Positions 46,906 to 55,003 are shown, numbered from the stretch's first letter. The stretch: DNA of 64,000 bases from Saprospiraceae bacterium (GCA_021738725.1 JAIPBE010000001.1:124001-188000); one strand, 5' to 3'. Notes: generated from the letters alone by a model not told the origin. Program-made: numbers and translations.

Positions 46906-49095
46906 ATGAGTATCTCCAGATTCAATGCGATTGACACCATCTTAAACAGGCATGAAGCTGACACCGGCTATTTTGACACACCCTCAGAACTGGTATCTGA
47001 GTACTTTGGTGTCAATGTGTTCAATGATGATTCGATGCAAAAGTACCTCTCAGAGGATGCCTATCTGAGTGTGAAAGCCGCCATTCAATCCGGTTCAAAA
47101 TTAAGCCGTGAAGTGGCTGATCTTGTCGCTAGTGCCATGAAAGTCTGGGCTATGGAACATGGAGCATCCCACTATGCTCACTGGTTTCAACCATGGACTG
47201 GAAAAACAGCAGAAAAACATGACTCATTTTTCACCCTCGATGAAAATGGAAAGGCGATAGAGGAGTTTGGTGGGAAGGAATTGGCTCAACAAGAGCCGGA
47301 TGGTTCCAGCTTCCCTGGGGGAGGATTGCGATCGACCTTCGAAGCCCGTGGATATACTGCCTGGGATCCGTCATCACCGGCATTTATCTTCGAAGTGGGT
47401 GAGGGCAAGACGCTCTGTATCCCCACTATCCTGGTGACCTATTCCGGCGAGGCGATGGATTTCAAATTGCCTTTGCTGAAATCCCAAACCGCTTTGGAGA
47501 ATGCAGCACTGCCCATTGTGAATTGGTTTGATCAGGCAGCCACTCGTGTTATTGTCACCCTTGGTTGGGAACAGGAATATTTCCTGGTGGACGAGGCATT
47601 GTTCAACGCCCGCCCTGATCTTGTCTTGACCGGACGGACATTGATCGGCAAGTTGGCCACCAAGGGACAACAGTTGGAAGACCATTATTTCGGTTCCATT
47701 CCAGAACGGGTATTTGGCTTTATGCGGGATCTCGAGATCGAGTGTCACCGCCTGGGTATTCCGGTTCGTACGCGCCACAATGAGGTAGGCCCCGCCCAGT
47801 ATGAGCTGGCTCCGATGTTCGAGGAGGTCAATGTGGCGGTCGATCACAATCAGCTGTTGATGGACCTGATGGATCGGATTGCACGCCGGCATCACATGCG
47901 GGTGTTGCTGCATGAAAAGCCATTTGCCGGTGTCAATGGCAGTGGCAAGCACAACAACTGGTCGGTGGCAACCAATACAGGCAAAAACCTGCTGTCTCCC
48001 GGAGAACATCCCGGTAAAAACCTTCGTTTCCTGACCTTCTTTGTAAATACGGTTATGGCTGTTCGAGAACATGCCGACCTGTTGCGTGCTTCTGTGGCTG
48101 CTGCATCCAATGATCATCGACTGGGTGCAAATGAGGCACCACCTGCAATCGTATCTGTGTTCATCGGAACCGTCATGACAGAGATATTCCGTCAGATCGA
48201 AAATGGCGAAACGACCAAAGAGGATGTGAAAGTGGTATTGGATCTGTTGAGTAAGATCCCTGATCTGGAAATGGATAATACCGATCGCAACCGAACCTCC
48301 CCATTTGCGTTTACCGGCAACAAGTTTGAAGTGAGGATGGTTGGTTCTCAGCAAAACTGCAGTGGACCGATGACTGTATTGAACACGATTATGGCCGCTC
48401 AGTTGAATGCCTTCAGAAGTGAGGTTGAAGAGCAGATGAGAAGAGGGAAGGAGAGGGATGCAGCCATACTGACCGTCCTTAAGACGTATGTGACGAAATC
48501 AAAGCCCATTCTGTTTGAAGGGGACAACTACAGCACAGCATGGGAAGAGGAGGCAACAAAGCGGAAACTGGGGAATCATAAAACAACTCCAGAAGCACTC
48601 GCGGCCTATGTGCAAAAGAAAACGATCAAATTATTTGAACAGGAAGGTGTTTTCACCGAGAAGGAAGTAAAGGCCTTCTATGAAGTTCAGCTGCACAAGT
48701 ACCATACGACCCTGGAGATCGAGTCTACCACGCTGGAAGAGTTGTGCATGAACTATGTATTGCCGGCTGCGATGGATTATCAGACACGCCTTGCCAGTAA
48801 TATGGTGCAGATGAAACAAGCTGGTTTTGAAGGCAAGCACATCGACTTTTCATCTGATGTGATTAAGCGTATATCTAAGAATATCAACTCGATACATAAG
48901 TTGATTGAAAAGATGCATGAAGCCAGACACCATGCTCATCATGAAGAGGACAGTCAAAAAGCGGCCTTGATCTATTGTCATGAGGTCAAGCCCTGCATGG
49001 ATCAGATCCGTATTCACGCGGATGATCTTGAATTGATCGTGGATGATCGGGAGTGGGCGTTGGTGAAGTATCGCGAAATGATGTATATCCGCTAG
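46906..49095 (+). CDS. glnN: Glutamine synthetase type III
   Basis: 729 residues, as expected for the GSIII class. It makes glutamine from glutamate and ammonium as a dodecamer. Distinct motifs: FPGGGLRSTFEARGYTAWD, LGWEQEYFLVDEAL, RHNEVGPAQYELAPMFEE, NGSGKHNNWS and NRTSPFAFTGNKFEVR. It has a strong promoter upstream and a strong terminator just downstream, so it is a single-gene transcript. Confidence 0.98.
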   Translation: MSISRFNAIDTILNRHEADTGYFDTPSELVSEYFGVNVFNDDSMQKYLSEDAYLSVKAAIQSGSKLSREVADLVASAMKVWAMEHGASHYAHWFQPWTGKTAEKHDSFFTLDENGKAIEEFGGKELAQQEPDGSSFPGGGLRSTFEARGYTAWDPSSPAFIFEVGEGKTLCIPTILVTYSGEAMDFKLPLLKSQTALENAALPIVNWFDQAATRVIVTLGWEQEYFLVDEALFNARPDLVLTGRTLIGKLATKGQQLEDHYFGSIPERVFGFMRDLEIECHRLGIPVRTRHNEVGPAQYELAPMFEEVNVAVDHNQLLMDLMDRIARRHHMRVLLHEKPFAGVNGSGKHNNWSVATNTGKNLLSPGEHPGKNLRFLTFFVNTVMAVREHADLLRASVAAASNDHRLGANEAPPAIVSVFIGTVMTEIFRQIENGETTKEDVKVVLDLLSKIPDLEMDNTDRNRTSPFAFTGNKFEVRMVGSQQNCSGPMTVLNTIMAAQLNAFRSEVEEQMRRGKERDAAILTVLKTYVTKSKPILFEGDNYSTAWEEEATKRKLGNHKTTPEALAAYVQKKTIKLFEQEGVFTEKEVKAFYEVQLHKYHTTLEIESTTLEELCMNYVLPAAMDYQTRLASNMVQMKQAGFEGKHIDFSSDVIKRISKNINSIHKLIEKMHEARHHAHHEEDSQKAALIYCHEVKPCMDQIRIHADDLELIVDDREWALVKYREMMYIR

Positions 49096-49124
49096 ATTCA
49101 TACTGAATCACAAAATAAGTGAAG

Positions 49125-49166
49125 AAAAAAAGGCCAGCCTGAAGAGGGCTGGCCTTTTGTTTTTTT
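49125..49166 (+). terminator. Rho-independent terminator of glnN
   Basis: An A-rich start, stem GGCCAGCC (49132-49139) with GGCTGGCC (49147-49154), loop of seven bases and a T-rich tail to 49166. It begins 30 bases after the glnN stop. Confidence 0.92.
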
Positions 49167-49170
49167 CACA

Positions 49171-49185
49171 ATAGAGTAACTCTAT
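49171..49185. promoter_or_regulatory. Perfect 7+1+7 palindrome, possible operator
   Basis: ATAGAGT-A-ACTCTAT is a perfect inverted repeat only five bases after the glnN terminator. The short centre is more like a dimeric repressor site than an RNA hairpin. No binding protein is known. Confidence 0.35.
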
Positions 49186-49193
49186 TCGTAATG

Positions 49194-49218
49194 TGTATTT
49201 GTAATTGATTGAAATACA
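49194..49218. repeat. Inverted repeat TGTATTT-N11-AAATACA
   Basis: A 7-base inverted repeat with an 11-base spacer in AT-rich sequence upstream of the repeat-hairpin array. It may be a protein site or part of a promoter region; it may also be chance in AT-rich DNA. Confidence 0.3.
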
Positions 49219-49289
49219 GCATTGTATAAATATGGATAGTACAGTTAAGAAAAATACTATAAATACAATCTCCTTTTTTTGTTTTTGTT

Positions 49290-49364
49290 ATGGCAAAGAA
49301 ACTTGTTGATGTTTGTATCGTCAACGGAGGTCAAAAAGCTGATCGCCTGAAGAGGAAAAGTTGA
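49290..49364 (+). CDS. Possible 24-codon small ORF upstream of the repeat array
   Basis: ATG at 49290 to TGA at 49362-49364. The peptide begins MAKKLVDVCIVNGG and ends in a basic tail, KADRLKRKS. A T-rich run with TTTTTTTG (near TAnnTTTG) lies at 49274-49281, eight bases before the ATG, the same spacing as in several genes of the window. The D-x-x-x-V-x-GG pattern vaguely recalls double-glycine leaders. Its 3' part can pair with sequence beyond the first hairpin (see the ncRNA candidate). Coding is unproven. Confidence 0.3.
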   Translation: MAKKLVDVCIVNGGQKADRLKRKS

Positions 49365-49375
49365 CCAACAGTTTT

Positions 49376-49403
49376 GGATATGTTCATGGGATTATAATTT
49401 GTT
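49376..49403 (+). repeat. Direct repeat, copy 1 (28 bases)
   Basis: GGATATG...TTTGTT, identical over 28 bases to copy 2. The shared 20-base core with copy 3 is ATATGTTCATGGGATTATAA. It contains the micro-ORF ATG TTC ATG GGA TTA TAA (MFMGL, 49380-49397) and a TATAATTTG string that resembles the -7 consensus with one extra base. Confidence 0.9.
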
Positions 49404-49445
49404 AGTGGGCCGTAACTTTTTTTGGTGTTTTATTACGGCTCACTA
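49403..49445 (+). other. Hairpin 1 after repeat copy 1
   Basis: TAGTGGGCCGTAA (49403-49415) pairs with TTACGGCTCACTA (49433-49445), 13 pairs with one G-U wobble, around a 17-base T-rich loop. Confidence 0.75.
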
Positions 49446-49471
49446 CTTTTCCCACGCCTCTTCAACTACAA

Positions 49472-49499
49472 GGATATGTTCATGGGATTATAATTTGTT
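49472..49499 (+). repeat. Direct repeat, copy 2 (28 bases)
   Basis: Identical to copy 1 over all 28 bases, starting 96 bases after it, with the same five-codon micro-ORF at 49476-49493. Confidence 0.9.
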
Positions 49500-49502
49500 G
49501 CT

Positions 49503-49533
49503 AGGTCGCCGCACCAAAAGCGGTGCGGCACCT
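49503..49533 (+). other. Hairpin 2 after repeat copy 2
   Basis: AGGT plus GCCGCACC (49503-49515, one bulged C) pairs with GGTGCGGC plus ACCT (49522-49533) around an AAAAGC loop. The sequence differs wholly from hairpin 1, so structure rather than sequence is kept. Confidence 0.8.
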
Positions 49534-49603
49534 CAACAAATCTTTGAACATTCTCCTTTCCACTTAAAGCAAAACATGAGCCAAAAGAGGTTTGTGAATT
49601 TAT

Positions 49604-49623
49604 ATATGTTCATGGGATTATAA
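49604..49623 (+). repeat. Direct repeat, copy 3 (20-base core)
   Basis: ATATGTTCATGGGATTATAA, identical to the core of copies 1 and 2, 130 bases after copy 2. Its TAA stop runs directly into the stem of the terminator hairpin. Confidence 0.9.
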
Positions 49624-49649
49624 AAGCCGCTCTAGTAGCGGCTTTTTTT
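49622..49649. terminator. Bidirectional rho-independent terminator
   Basis: AAAAGCCGCT (49622-49631) and AGCGGCTTTT (49637-49646) form a 10-base stem with a CTAGT loop, followed by T's on the plus strand; A's before it give a T-rich tail on the minus strand too. It can end both the array transcript and the convergent fructosamine-kinase operon. Confidence 0.88.
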
Positions 49650-49674
49650 ATGCGCATACCTCTACTGCTGACGG

Positions 49675-50547
49675 TCAGTTTTCCTGGAGGATCCGTTCCA
49701 TCGTATGAACGGCCTGATCGAGATAAGCTAAACCGAACATGGCCACATGGGCAAAAAGAGGGTAGAGGTGATAGATGGACTCGCGTAGTGGCCACCCTGC
49801 AGCCTCAGGGAAATGTTTGTGGTAACCTTCATAGAACTCCATTGGAAACCCGCCAAAGAGTGTGGTCATCGCCAGATCGATCTCCCGATGACCATAACGG
49901 ACACTGGGGTCGATCCACAGAGGAAGATTCGATTCTGCGCAATACAGATTTCCAGACCACAAGTCACCGTGCAGCAGACTGGGAGTGGGATCTCCTAAAA
50001 GAAATGGAATGCGTCCCCGAACCTGTTCCCACATTTTTTGAGCTCTTTCGTCAAACTGCTTCTTTCTGGAAATGACTTCAACTAAAGGTTGAAGGTATCC
50101 ATCCAGAAAAGCCACCTTCCAGGAACTGTCTTGAAAGGAAGGCATTGCAATGGTACCCAAATATCCAGCCTGGTCAGAACCGTGGAGAGCACCTCTCTGC
50201 TGATGGATCCTGGCCAGATCGTGACCTGCCTGTTTCCAGAATTCCTCGGTCTTCTGCCCCGGAGGATAATACGTCAACAGAAGATAGGCACCACCATCCT
50301 CCAATGCCTCGAGACGGTGATAGGCAGGTGTCGCAACCACTGGAGCCAATGTTCGAAGCCCATTCACTTCTGCATTAAACATGTCGTAAGCATGTTCGCC
50401 CTTGTTGAACTTCAGAAAGTAGCTTGCCTCGGGGCTGGTCACAATAAAAGATTCATGAATGTCGCCTCCAGTTGCCGCTTGGAACATTAGATCCCTCTCG
50501 TTCAATACGTGAAAGAGATGCTGTTTGACATGTTCAGGGATAGACAC
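49675..50547 (-). CDS. Fructosamine-3-kinase family protein
   Basis: 290 residues with the kinase-like fold: YFLKFNKGEHAYDMFNAEVNGL supplies the ATP lysine and helix glutamate, SLLHGDLWSGNLYC is the catalytic loop, and WIDPSVRYGHREIDLAM holds the metal Asp. These kinases phosphorylate sugar adducts on proteins so they fall off (deglycation) or ribulosamines. It starts three bases after the LytTR regulator gene, so it is the last gene of that operon. Confidence 0.94.
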   Translation of the reverse strand: MSIPEHVKQHLFHVLNERDLMFQAATGGDIHESFIVTSPEASYFLKFNKGEHAYDMFNAEVNGLRTLAPVVATPAYHRLEALEDGGAYLLLTYYPPGQKTEEFWKQAGHDLARIHQQRGALHGSDQAGYLGTIAMPSFQDSSWKVAFLDGYLQPLVEVISRKKQFDERAQKMWEQVRGRIPFLLGDPTPSLLHGDLWSGNLYCAESNLPLWIDPSVRYGHREIDLAMTTLFGGFPMEFYEGYHKHFPEAAGWPLRESIYHLYPLFAHVAMFGLAYLDQAVHTMERILQEN

Positions 50548-50550
50548 AGG

Positions 50551-51267
50551 CTAGATGCGATTTTGTTGAATAATCTCCAATACCTCCTCCCGATAATTTT
50601 TACCGATAGGAAGCAGCTTGGTCTGATTCTTCAGGATGACTTCGATCATGGATCCATCCAGCGCCTGGATCTTCTGGATATTCACAATGTAGGACCGATG
50701 GATCCGCTTGAACAGGGTAGAAGGCAGTTTCTCCTCCAGACTCTTCATGGTTTGGAGGGTAATGACCCGATCCTGTTCCAATCGAATGATCACATAATCC
50801 TTTAATCCTTCAATATAGACGATGTCTTCAAACGAGACCTTCACCAGTTTTTTGTCGGCTTTGACAAACATATAATGTTCACTGGACAGGCCTTCTGGCT
50901 TCCTGGATTTGAGCTGGTCCTTCGCTTTATTCACCGCTTTCAAAAACCGATCAAACGCGATCGGCTTGAGTAGGTAATCGACTGCATTCAACTCAAATCC
51001 TTCCACCGCATATTCAGAGAATGCTGTCGAAAAGATAACCAGGGGCGGATTGCGAAGTGACTTCAGCCAGTCCAGACCGCTGATCTGGGGCATCTGAATG
51101 TCTAGAAAGACCAGGTCGACTTCTTCCGACTGCACGATCTCATTGGCTTCTAGTGCATTTGCACAGGAAGCCAGTACTTCCAGATCTGGGATTTGAGCAG
51201 CATGACTTTCCAATATTTCTCTGGCAAGAGGCTCATCATCAATAATAAGTGTTCGGATGGGTTGCAT
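50551..51267 (-). CDS. LytTR-type response regulator
   Basis: 238 residues. Receiver domain with LIIDDEPLAR, phospho-acceptor D56 in VFLDIQMPQISG and the K in LLKPIAF; LytTR DNA-binding domain from about 135 (YMFVKADKKLVKVSFEDIVYIEGLKDYV, IHRSYIVNIQKI). It is nine bases after the kinase gene and three before fructosamine kinase. Confidence 0.96.
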   Translation of the reverse strand: MQPIRTLIIDDEPLAREILESHAAQIPDLEVLASCANALEANEIVQSEEVDLVFLDIQMPQISGLDWLKSLRNPPLVIFSTAFSEYAVEGFELNAVDYLLKPIAFDRFLKAVNKAKDQLKSRKPEGLSSEHYMFVKADKKLVKVSFEDIVYIEGLKDYVIIRLEQDRVITLQTMKSLEEKLPSTLFKRIHRSYIVNIQKIQALDGSMIEVILKNQTKLLPIGKNYREEVLEIIQQNRI

Positions 51268-51276
51268 AGCTTAAAG

Positions 51277-52308
51277 TTAGTTTTCCTCACTAAAATGGAG
51301 GGTGAGTTCGACACGAAAGGTCAATGGATCTTGCACTACCAGCAATTCATGTTTATCCGGGTAGAGCATGTTGAGGCGCTTTCGGACATTGGTCAGTCCA
51401 ATACCACCAAATGATCTTGTTTCCGGTTGGGGATGCGAATCGGGTTTGTTGTTTTCGATACGGAAAAAAACGTGTTCACTGGTTACTTTCAAAGAAACAT
51501 GGACATATCCGGTGGATAAACTCCTGGAAAGTCCGTGCTTGAAACTGTTTTCCAGAAAAGGAATGAACATCAATGGAGCGATGGATCGATTTTGTACGTC
51601 TCCTTCACACGTGAAGTGCACGTCGGCATGCTGTCCATGACGCAGTTTTTCCAGTTCAAGATAGTTTTCTACATAGGCTACCTCCCGACTGAGAGGGACC
51701 CATTTCTCATTGCATTCATAGAGCATATAGCGCATCATGTCAGCCAGGCGTAGGACGATTTCAGGGGCGAGGTCTGATTTTTTTATGGTCAGCGCATAGA
51801 GGCTATTCAGCGTATTAAAGAGGAAATGAGGATTGATCTGCGATTTAAGAAACCGGAGTTCAGACTGCATATTTTGGGTCTGTATTCGACGCCGCTCTCG
51901 TTCTCCTTTGATCCAGTCACTGATGATCTTGAACACCGTGAATGTAGAGGTGAGAAGAAAATTCAACAGATAATATCCAGCCTGGTGTTGGATGACCTGA
52001 TCCTGGAGGTCTGGATACCCTTGATACTTCCAATAGAACAGGTTGATCATCAACGGTGTGAGGACCAGGACGATCAGGATCAGGAATGCCCCGTAGATCA
52101 ATAATTTCCGATCGCTGAGAAACCGGGGAATCAGCACATAAACATTGGTATAGATCAGAACCGCGTAGAAGGATATCCGGATGAATTCATTTCCCAGTGC
52201 AAAACCAAACGTCAAACCATTGATCACTACCTCCAGATAGGTCAAAGCCGATAGCAGGGCTAACCAGAAAAATAGATGGGCGATCAGCTTGGATTGGTAC
52301 CACTTCAT
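51277..52308 (-). CDS. LytS-type sensor histidine kinase
   Basis: 343 residues. Four hydrophobic segments in the first 130 residues, then the His_kinase (PF06580) core with H161 in SQINPHFLFNTLNSL and an ATPase domain (PLMFIPFLENSFKHGL, GGIGLTNVRKRLNMLY). It pairs with the LytTR regulator. The start 52308 is preferred over 52341; TATCTTTA, one base from consensus, lies at 52316-52323 on the minus strand. Confidence 0.95.
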   Translation of the reverse strand: MKWYQSKLIAHLFFWLALLSALTYLEVVINGLTFGFALGNEFIRISFYAVLIYTNVYVLIPRFLSDRKLLIYGAFLILIVLVLTPLMINLFYWKYQGYPDLQDQVIQHQAGYYLLNFLLTSTFTVFKIISDWIKGERERRRIQTQNMQSELRFLKSQINPHFLFNTLNSLYALTIKKSDLAPEIVLRLADMMRYMLYECNEKWVPLSREVAYVENYLELEKLRHGQHADVHFTCEGDVQNRSIAPLMFIPFLENSFKHGLSRSLSTGYVHVSLKVTSEHVFFRIENNKPDSHPQPETRSFGGIGLTNVRKRLNMLYPDKHELLVVQDPLTFRVELTLHFSEEN

Positions 52309-52468
52309 GACCGAATAAAGATAAGACGTCCAACGCACCAAGCATGGTCAAATCGATGAATCTCAGGAACCAACCGACAGATTCTCCACGATGGGCCGCA
52401 ATCGGTTACCGCATGTGGTTGTGGAGGAATGGCATAGGTTCATACCTTTACGGCTGATCCGCAGGTTT

Positions 52469-52882
52469 ATGGTCTATCTGACACGAATAGAGAAATTCAA
52501 TGCAGCGCACAAATTGTGGGTCGCTGATTGGACAGAAGAAGAGAATGTAGCAGTCTTTGGCCGGTGTGCGAATGCGAACTGGCATGGACACAATTATGCG
52601 TTGCACGTGACGGTTAAAGGAATGCCAGATCCCTTTACGGGATTCATCATGGATGCAAAGAAACTGGGCGGAATCGTTAAAAAGGAGATCATTGATCATG
52701 TGGATCACCGAAATCTCAATCTGGATGTACCATTCATTCCCGCGGGATGTCAACCCACTTCCGAAAACCTGGTGATCTACTTTTGGCAGCAATTGTTCCC
52801 TCATCTACCACCTGAAGTCATGCTGCATCGGCTTAAACTATATGAGACGGATTCTATTTATGCAGAGTACTTTGGTGAATAA
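52469..52882 (+). CDS. 6-pyruvoyl-tetrahydropterin synthase / 6-carboxytetrahydropterin synthase family
   Basis: 137 residues. Zinc ligands H14 (NAAHKL), H39 and H41 (NWHGHNY) and the catalytic C33 (GRCANAN) are present, as is the family's DHVDHRNLN. It converts dihydroneopterin triphosphate to a pyruvoyl- or carboxy-tetrahydropterin. The C-x4-W-H-G-H-N-Y spacing resembles the PTPS subgroup; I cannot decide between pterin, queuosine or folate supply. folE follows 11 bases later. TTG (52419-52421) and TACCTTTA (52443-52450) form a likely promoter, which argues against the ATG at 52391. Confidence 0.9.
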   Translation: MVYLTRIEKFNAAHKLWVADWTEEENVAVFGRCANANWHGHNYALHVTVKGMPDPFTGFIMDAKKLGGIVKKEIIDHVDHRNLNLDVPFIPAGCQPTSENLVIYFWQQLFPHLPPEVMLHRLKLYETDSIYAEYFGE

Positions 52883-52893
52883 ATCCATCTGAG

Positions 52894-53490
52894 ATGGCGA
52901 GTTACACAGAAAATGATGATTCCTCAAAAAGCATCGTCAAGATGATGGAGGGATACCGCAACCTGATCCGGGAAGTGGGCGAGGACCCTCACCGGGAGGG
53001 CCTGTCCAAAACACCTGAACGGGCAGCTAAAGCTATGCAGTTTCTGACCCAGGGATATGACCTGGATCCAGCAGCTGTATTGCGCTCCGCCATGTTCAAG
53101 GAGGACTATAGCGAAATGGTGTTGGTCAAAGACATCGAAGTCTATTCAATGTGCGAGCATCATCTGCTGCCTTTCTTTGGAAAGGCCCATATCGCTTACA
53201 TCCCGGATGGCCACATTGTGGGATTGAGTAAAATTCCAAGGATCGTGGATATTTTTGCTCGTCGTCTTCAGGTGCAGGAACGCCTGACCATGGAGGTGCT
53301 GGAGTGCATTCAGGATACGTTGAAGCCTCTGGGCGCTGCCGTCGTCATCGAAGCTCAGCACATGTGTATGATGATGAGAGGGGTGGAAAAGCAGAATTCT
53401 GCGACGACCACCTCGGCGTTTACAGGGGTGTTCCGGAGTGATAGTACCCGAATGGAATTCCTCAGCTTGATAGAAAAACGGCTTCATTGA
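52894..53490 (+). CDS. folE: GTP cyclohydrolase I
   Basis: 198 residues; makes 7,8-dihydroneopterin triphosphate from GTP. The zinc site is C87 and H90 in [15 protein letters not shown] and C158 in [31 protein letters not shown] is the standard N-terminal helix region. Its product is the substrate of the enzyme encoded just upstream, so the pair is a metabolic unit. Confidence 0.97.
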   Translation: MASYTENDDSSKSIVKMMEGYRNLIREVGEDPHREGLSKTPERAAKAMQFLTQGYDLDPAAVLRSAMFKEDYSEMVLVKDIEVYSMCEHHLLPFFGKAHIAYIPDGHIVGLSKIPRIVDIFARRLQVQERLTMEVLECIQDTLKPLGAAVVIEAQHMCMMMRGVEKQNSATTTSAFTGVFRSDSTRMEFLSLIEKRLH

Positions 53491-53531
53491 TCATCAAAGG
53501 AGCCTTTATTTGAAGAACCAAGCAAGAAAGC

Positions 53532-54413
53532 ATGAAGAAAGCATATGTATTTCCCGGACAAGGTGCACAGTTTCCAGGGATGGGAAAGGAGTCATGGGAT
53601 GCCCATCCTCAGGTGCGAGATTGGTACGCAGAGGCGGATGAGATTCTCGGATTTCCGTTGAGCAAGGTTATGTTCGAAGGCACAGAAGAAGAGCTGAAAG
53701 AGACTAAAGTCACGCAGCCAGCTATTTTTGTACAATCTGTTGTCCAAGCTCGCCTGGCTGGCGATACATTTAAGCCGGATGCCGTCGCAGGTCACAGCCT
53801 GGGTGAATTCAGCGCGCTGGTTGCAGCCGGGGCCCTGAGCTTTCGAGAGGGCTTGCAATTGGTCAATGAACGGGCTTTGGCCATGCAAGCAGCTTGTGAG
53901 TTGACAGAAAGTACCATGGCCGCAATTGTCGGTCTGGATGACGAGGTCGTGGAAAAAGTTTGTGCCGAGATCGATGATGTGGTCGTTCCGGCGAATTATA
54001 ACTCACCGGGACAATTAGTGATCAGTGGGAGTTTGCCGGGCATCCAGCTGGCTGTAGAAAAGCTGCAAGCGGCAGGAGCTAAGAGAGCCTTGATCCTGGC
54101 AGTAGGAGGAGCGTTTCACAGTCCATTGATGGAACCAGCACGGGAGCGACTTGCCGCTGCCATCAAAGTTGCTTCTTTTACTTCGCCGGTTTGTCCGATC
54201 TACCAGAATGTACATGCATCGCCTGAATCAGATCCGGACTGCATCCGGGAGAACCTGATCGCACAATTGACGGCCCCGGTCAGATGGACCCAAACGATCC
54301 AGAATATGTTTCGGGATGGATTGCATGAGTTCGTAGAGGTTGGCGGTAAAGGTGTCATACTTCGAGGATTGATCCGCCGGATTGAACCTTCTGCTACTTG
54401 TTCTGCATTATAA
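53532..54413 (+). CDS. fabD: Malonyl-CoA:ACP transacylase
   Basis: 293 residues; moves malonyl from CoA to ACP in fatty acid synthesis. YVFPGQGAQFPGMGKE opens the domain, S89 in VAGHSLGEFSAL is the nucleophile and H196 in GGAFHSPLM the partner; the C-terminal VEVGGKGVILRGLIRRI is also typical. TTTATTTG at 53505-53512 is close to the -7 consensus. No other fab gene is nearby. Confidence 0.97.
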   Translation: MKKAYVFPGQGAQFPGMGKESWDAHPQVRDWYAEADEILGFPLSKVMFEGTEEELKETKVTQPAIFVQSVVQARLAGDTFKPDAVAGHSLGEFSALVAAGALSFREGLQLVNERALAMQAACELTESTMAAIVGLDDEVVEKVCAEIDDVVVPANYNSPGQLVISGSLPGIQLAVEKLQAAGAKRALILAVGGAFHSPLMEPARERLAAAIKVASFTSPVCPIYQNVHASPESDPDCIRENLIAQLTAPVRWTQTIQNMFRDGLHEFVEVGGKGVILRGLIRRIEPSATCSAL

Positions 54414-54433
54414 CAACGGAGGTTGAAAAACGC

Positions 54434-54994
54434 ATGAGAAAAGTGAACGCCGTACATGCCGGTTCGATGCTTATTGCAGAGCCATTTATGCTAGACCCTT
54501 ACTTTCGAAGGTCTGTGATTCTGTTGTGCGAACACGAAGAGGAGAGTTCCCTTGGCTTTATTATCAATAAGCAGCTGGATATCAAAGTGTCTGACCTGAT
54601 TCAGGATATGCCAGATTTTGATCAATTCGTGTATTATGGAGGTCCTGTTCAGACCGATACACTACATTATATCCATAATGTCGGTGAACTTCTGGAGGAC
54701 AGTGTGGCGATCGCTCCCGGGCTTTTCTGGGGAGGATCCTTCGAAAAACTTCGATTTCTGATCGACAAACAGTTGATCCTTCCTGACAACATACGATTCT
54801 ATGTCGGTTATAGTGGTTGGACGGAAGGGCAGCTGGAAGATGAACTTCAATATGGGTCCTGGATCACAGAATCAGGAGACGCCAACTACGTCTTTCGTTT
54901 CAAACCAGATCAAGTATGGCAGTCCGTATTAGAGCAAAAGGGATCCGTTTACAGCGTGATTGCCCAGGTGCCCGAATCTCTGACGCTCAACTGA
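54434..54994 (+). CDS. YqgE/AlgH family protein
   Basis: 186 residues matching the UPF0301 family: GSMLIAEPFMLDPYFRRSVILLCEHEEESSLGFIINK, FVYYGGPVQTDTLHYIHN and YVGYSGWTEGQLEDEL. The family is conserved but of unknown mechanism; AlgH is linked to alginate control in Pseudomonas. The ATG at 54434 is 21 bases after fabD, so the two are probably co-transcribed. Confidence 0.95.
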   Translation: MRKVNAVHAGSMLIAEPFMLDPYFRRSVILLCEHEEESSLGFIINKQLDIKVSDLIQDMPDFDQFVYYGGPVQTDTLHYIHNVGELLEDSVAIAPGLFWGGSFEKLRFLIDKQLILPDNIRFYVGYSGWTEGQLEDELQYGSWITESGDANYVFRFKPDQVWQSVLEQKGSVYSVIAQVPESLTLN

Positions 54995-55003
54995 TCTAAG
55001 GGA

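Larger units (their letters stand above)
49290..49649 (+). ncRNA. Candidate structured RNA: repeat-hairpin array ending in a terminator
   Basis: The interval 49096-49674 has no ordinary gene. Within it three copies of a 20-28-base direct repeat are each followed by a hairpin, and the last hairpin is a terminator with a T tract. In addition TGAAGAGG (49348-49355) can pair with CCTCTTCA (49457-49464) and GGAAAAG (49354-49360) with CTTTTCC (49446-49452), which would enclose repeat 1 and its hairpin in a larger fold. Strand is inferred from the terminator. No known RNA family is recognised. Confidence 0.4.

Noticed and set aside
47374-48354. 326-codon frame on the minus strand opposite glnN
   Set aside because: It lies wholly within the unmistakable glutamine synthetase gene. 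Its His/Gln/Cys-rich translation matches no family; such antisense frames arise from codon bias.
49376-49623. Repeats read as a CRISPR array
   Set aside because: Only three copies with spacings of 96 and 130 bases, spacers that form hairpins, and no cas genes.
49399-49623. 74-codon frame through repeats 1-3
   Set aside because: Starts at TTG without support, runs through both hairpins and changes character within the repeats; it ends by chance on the third micro-ORF.
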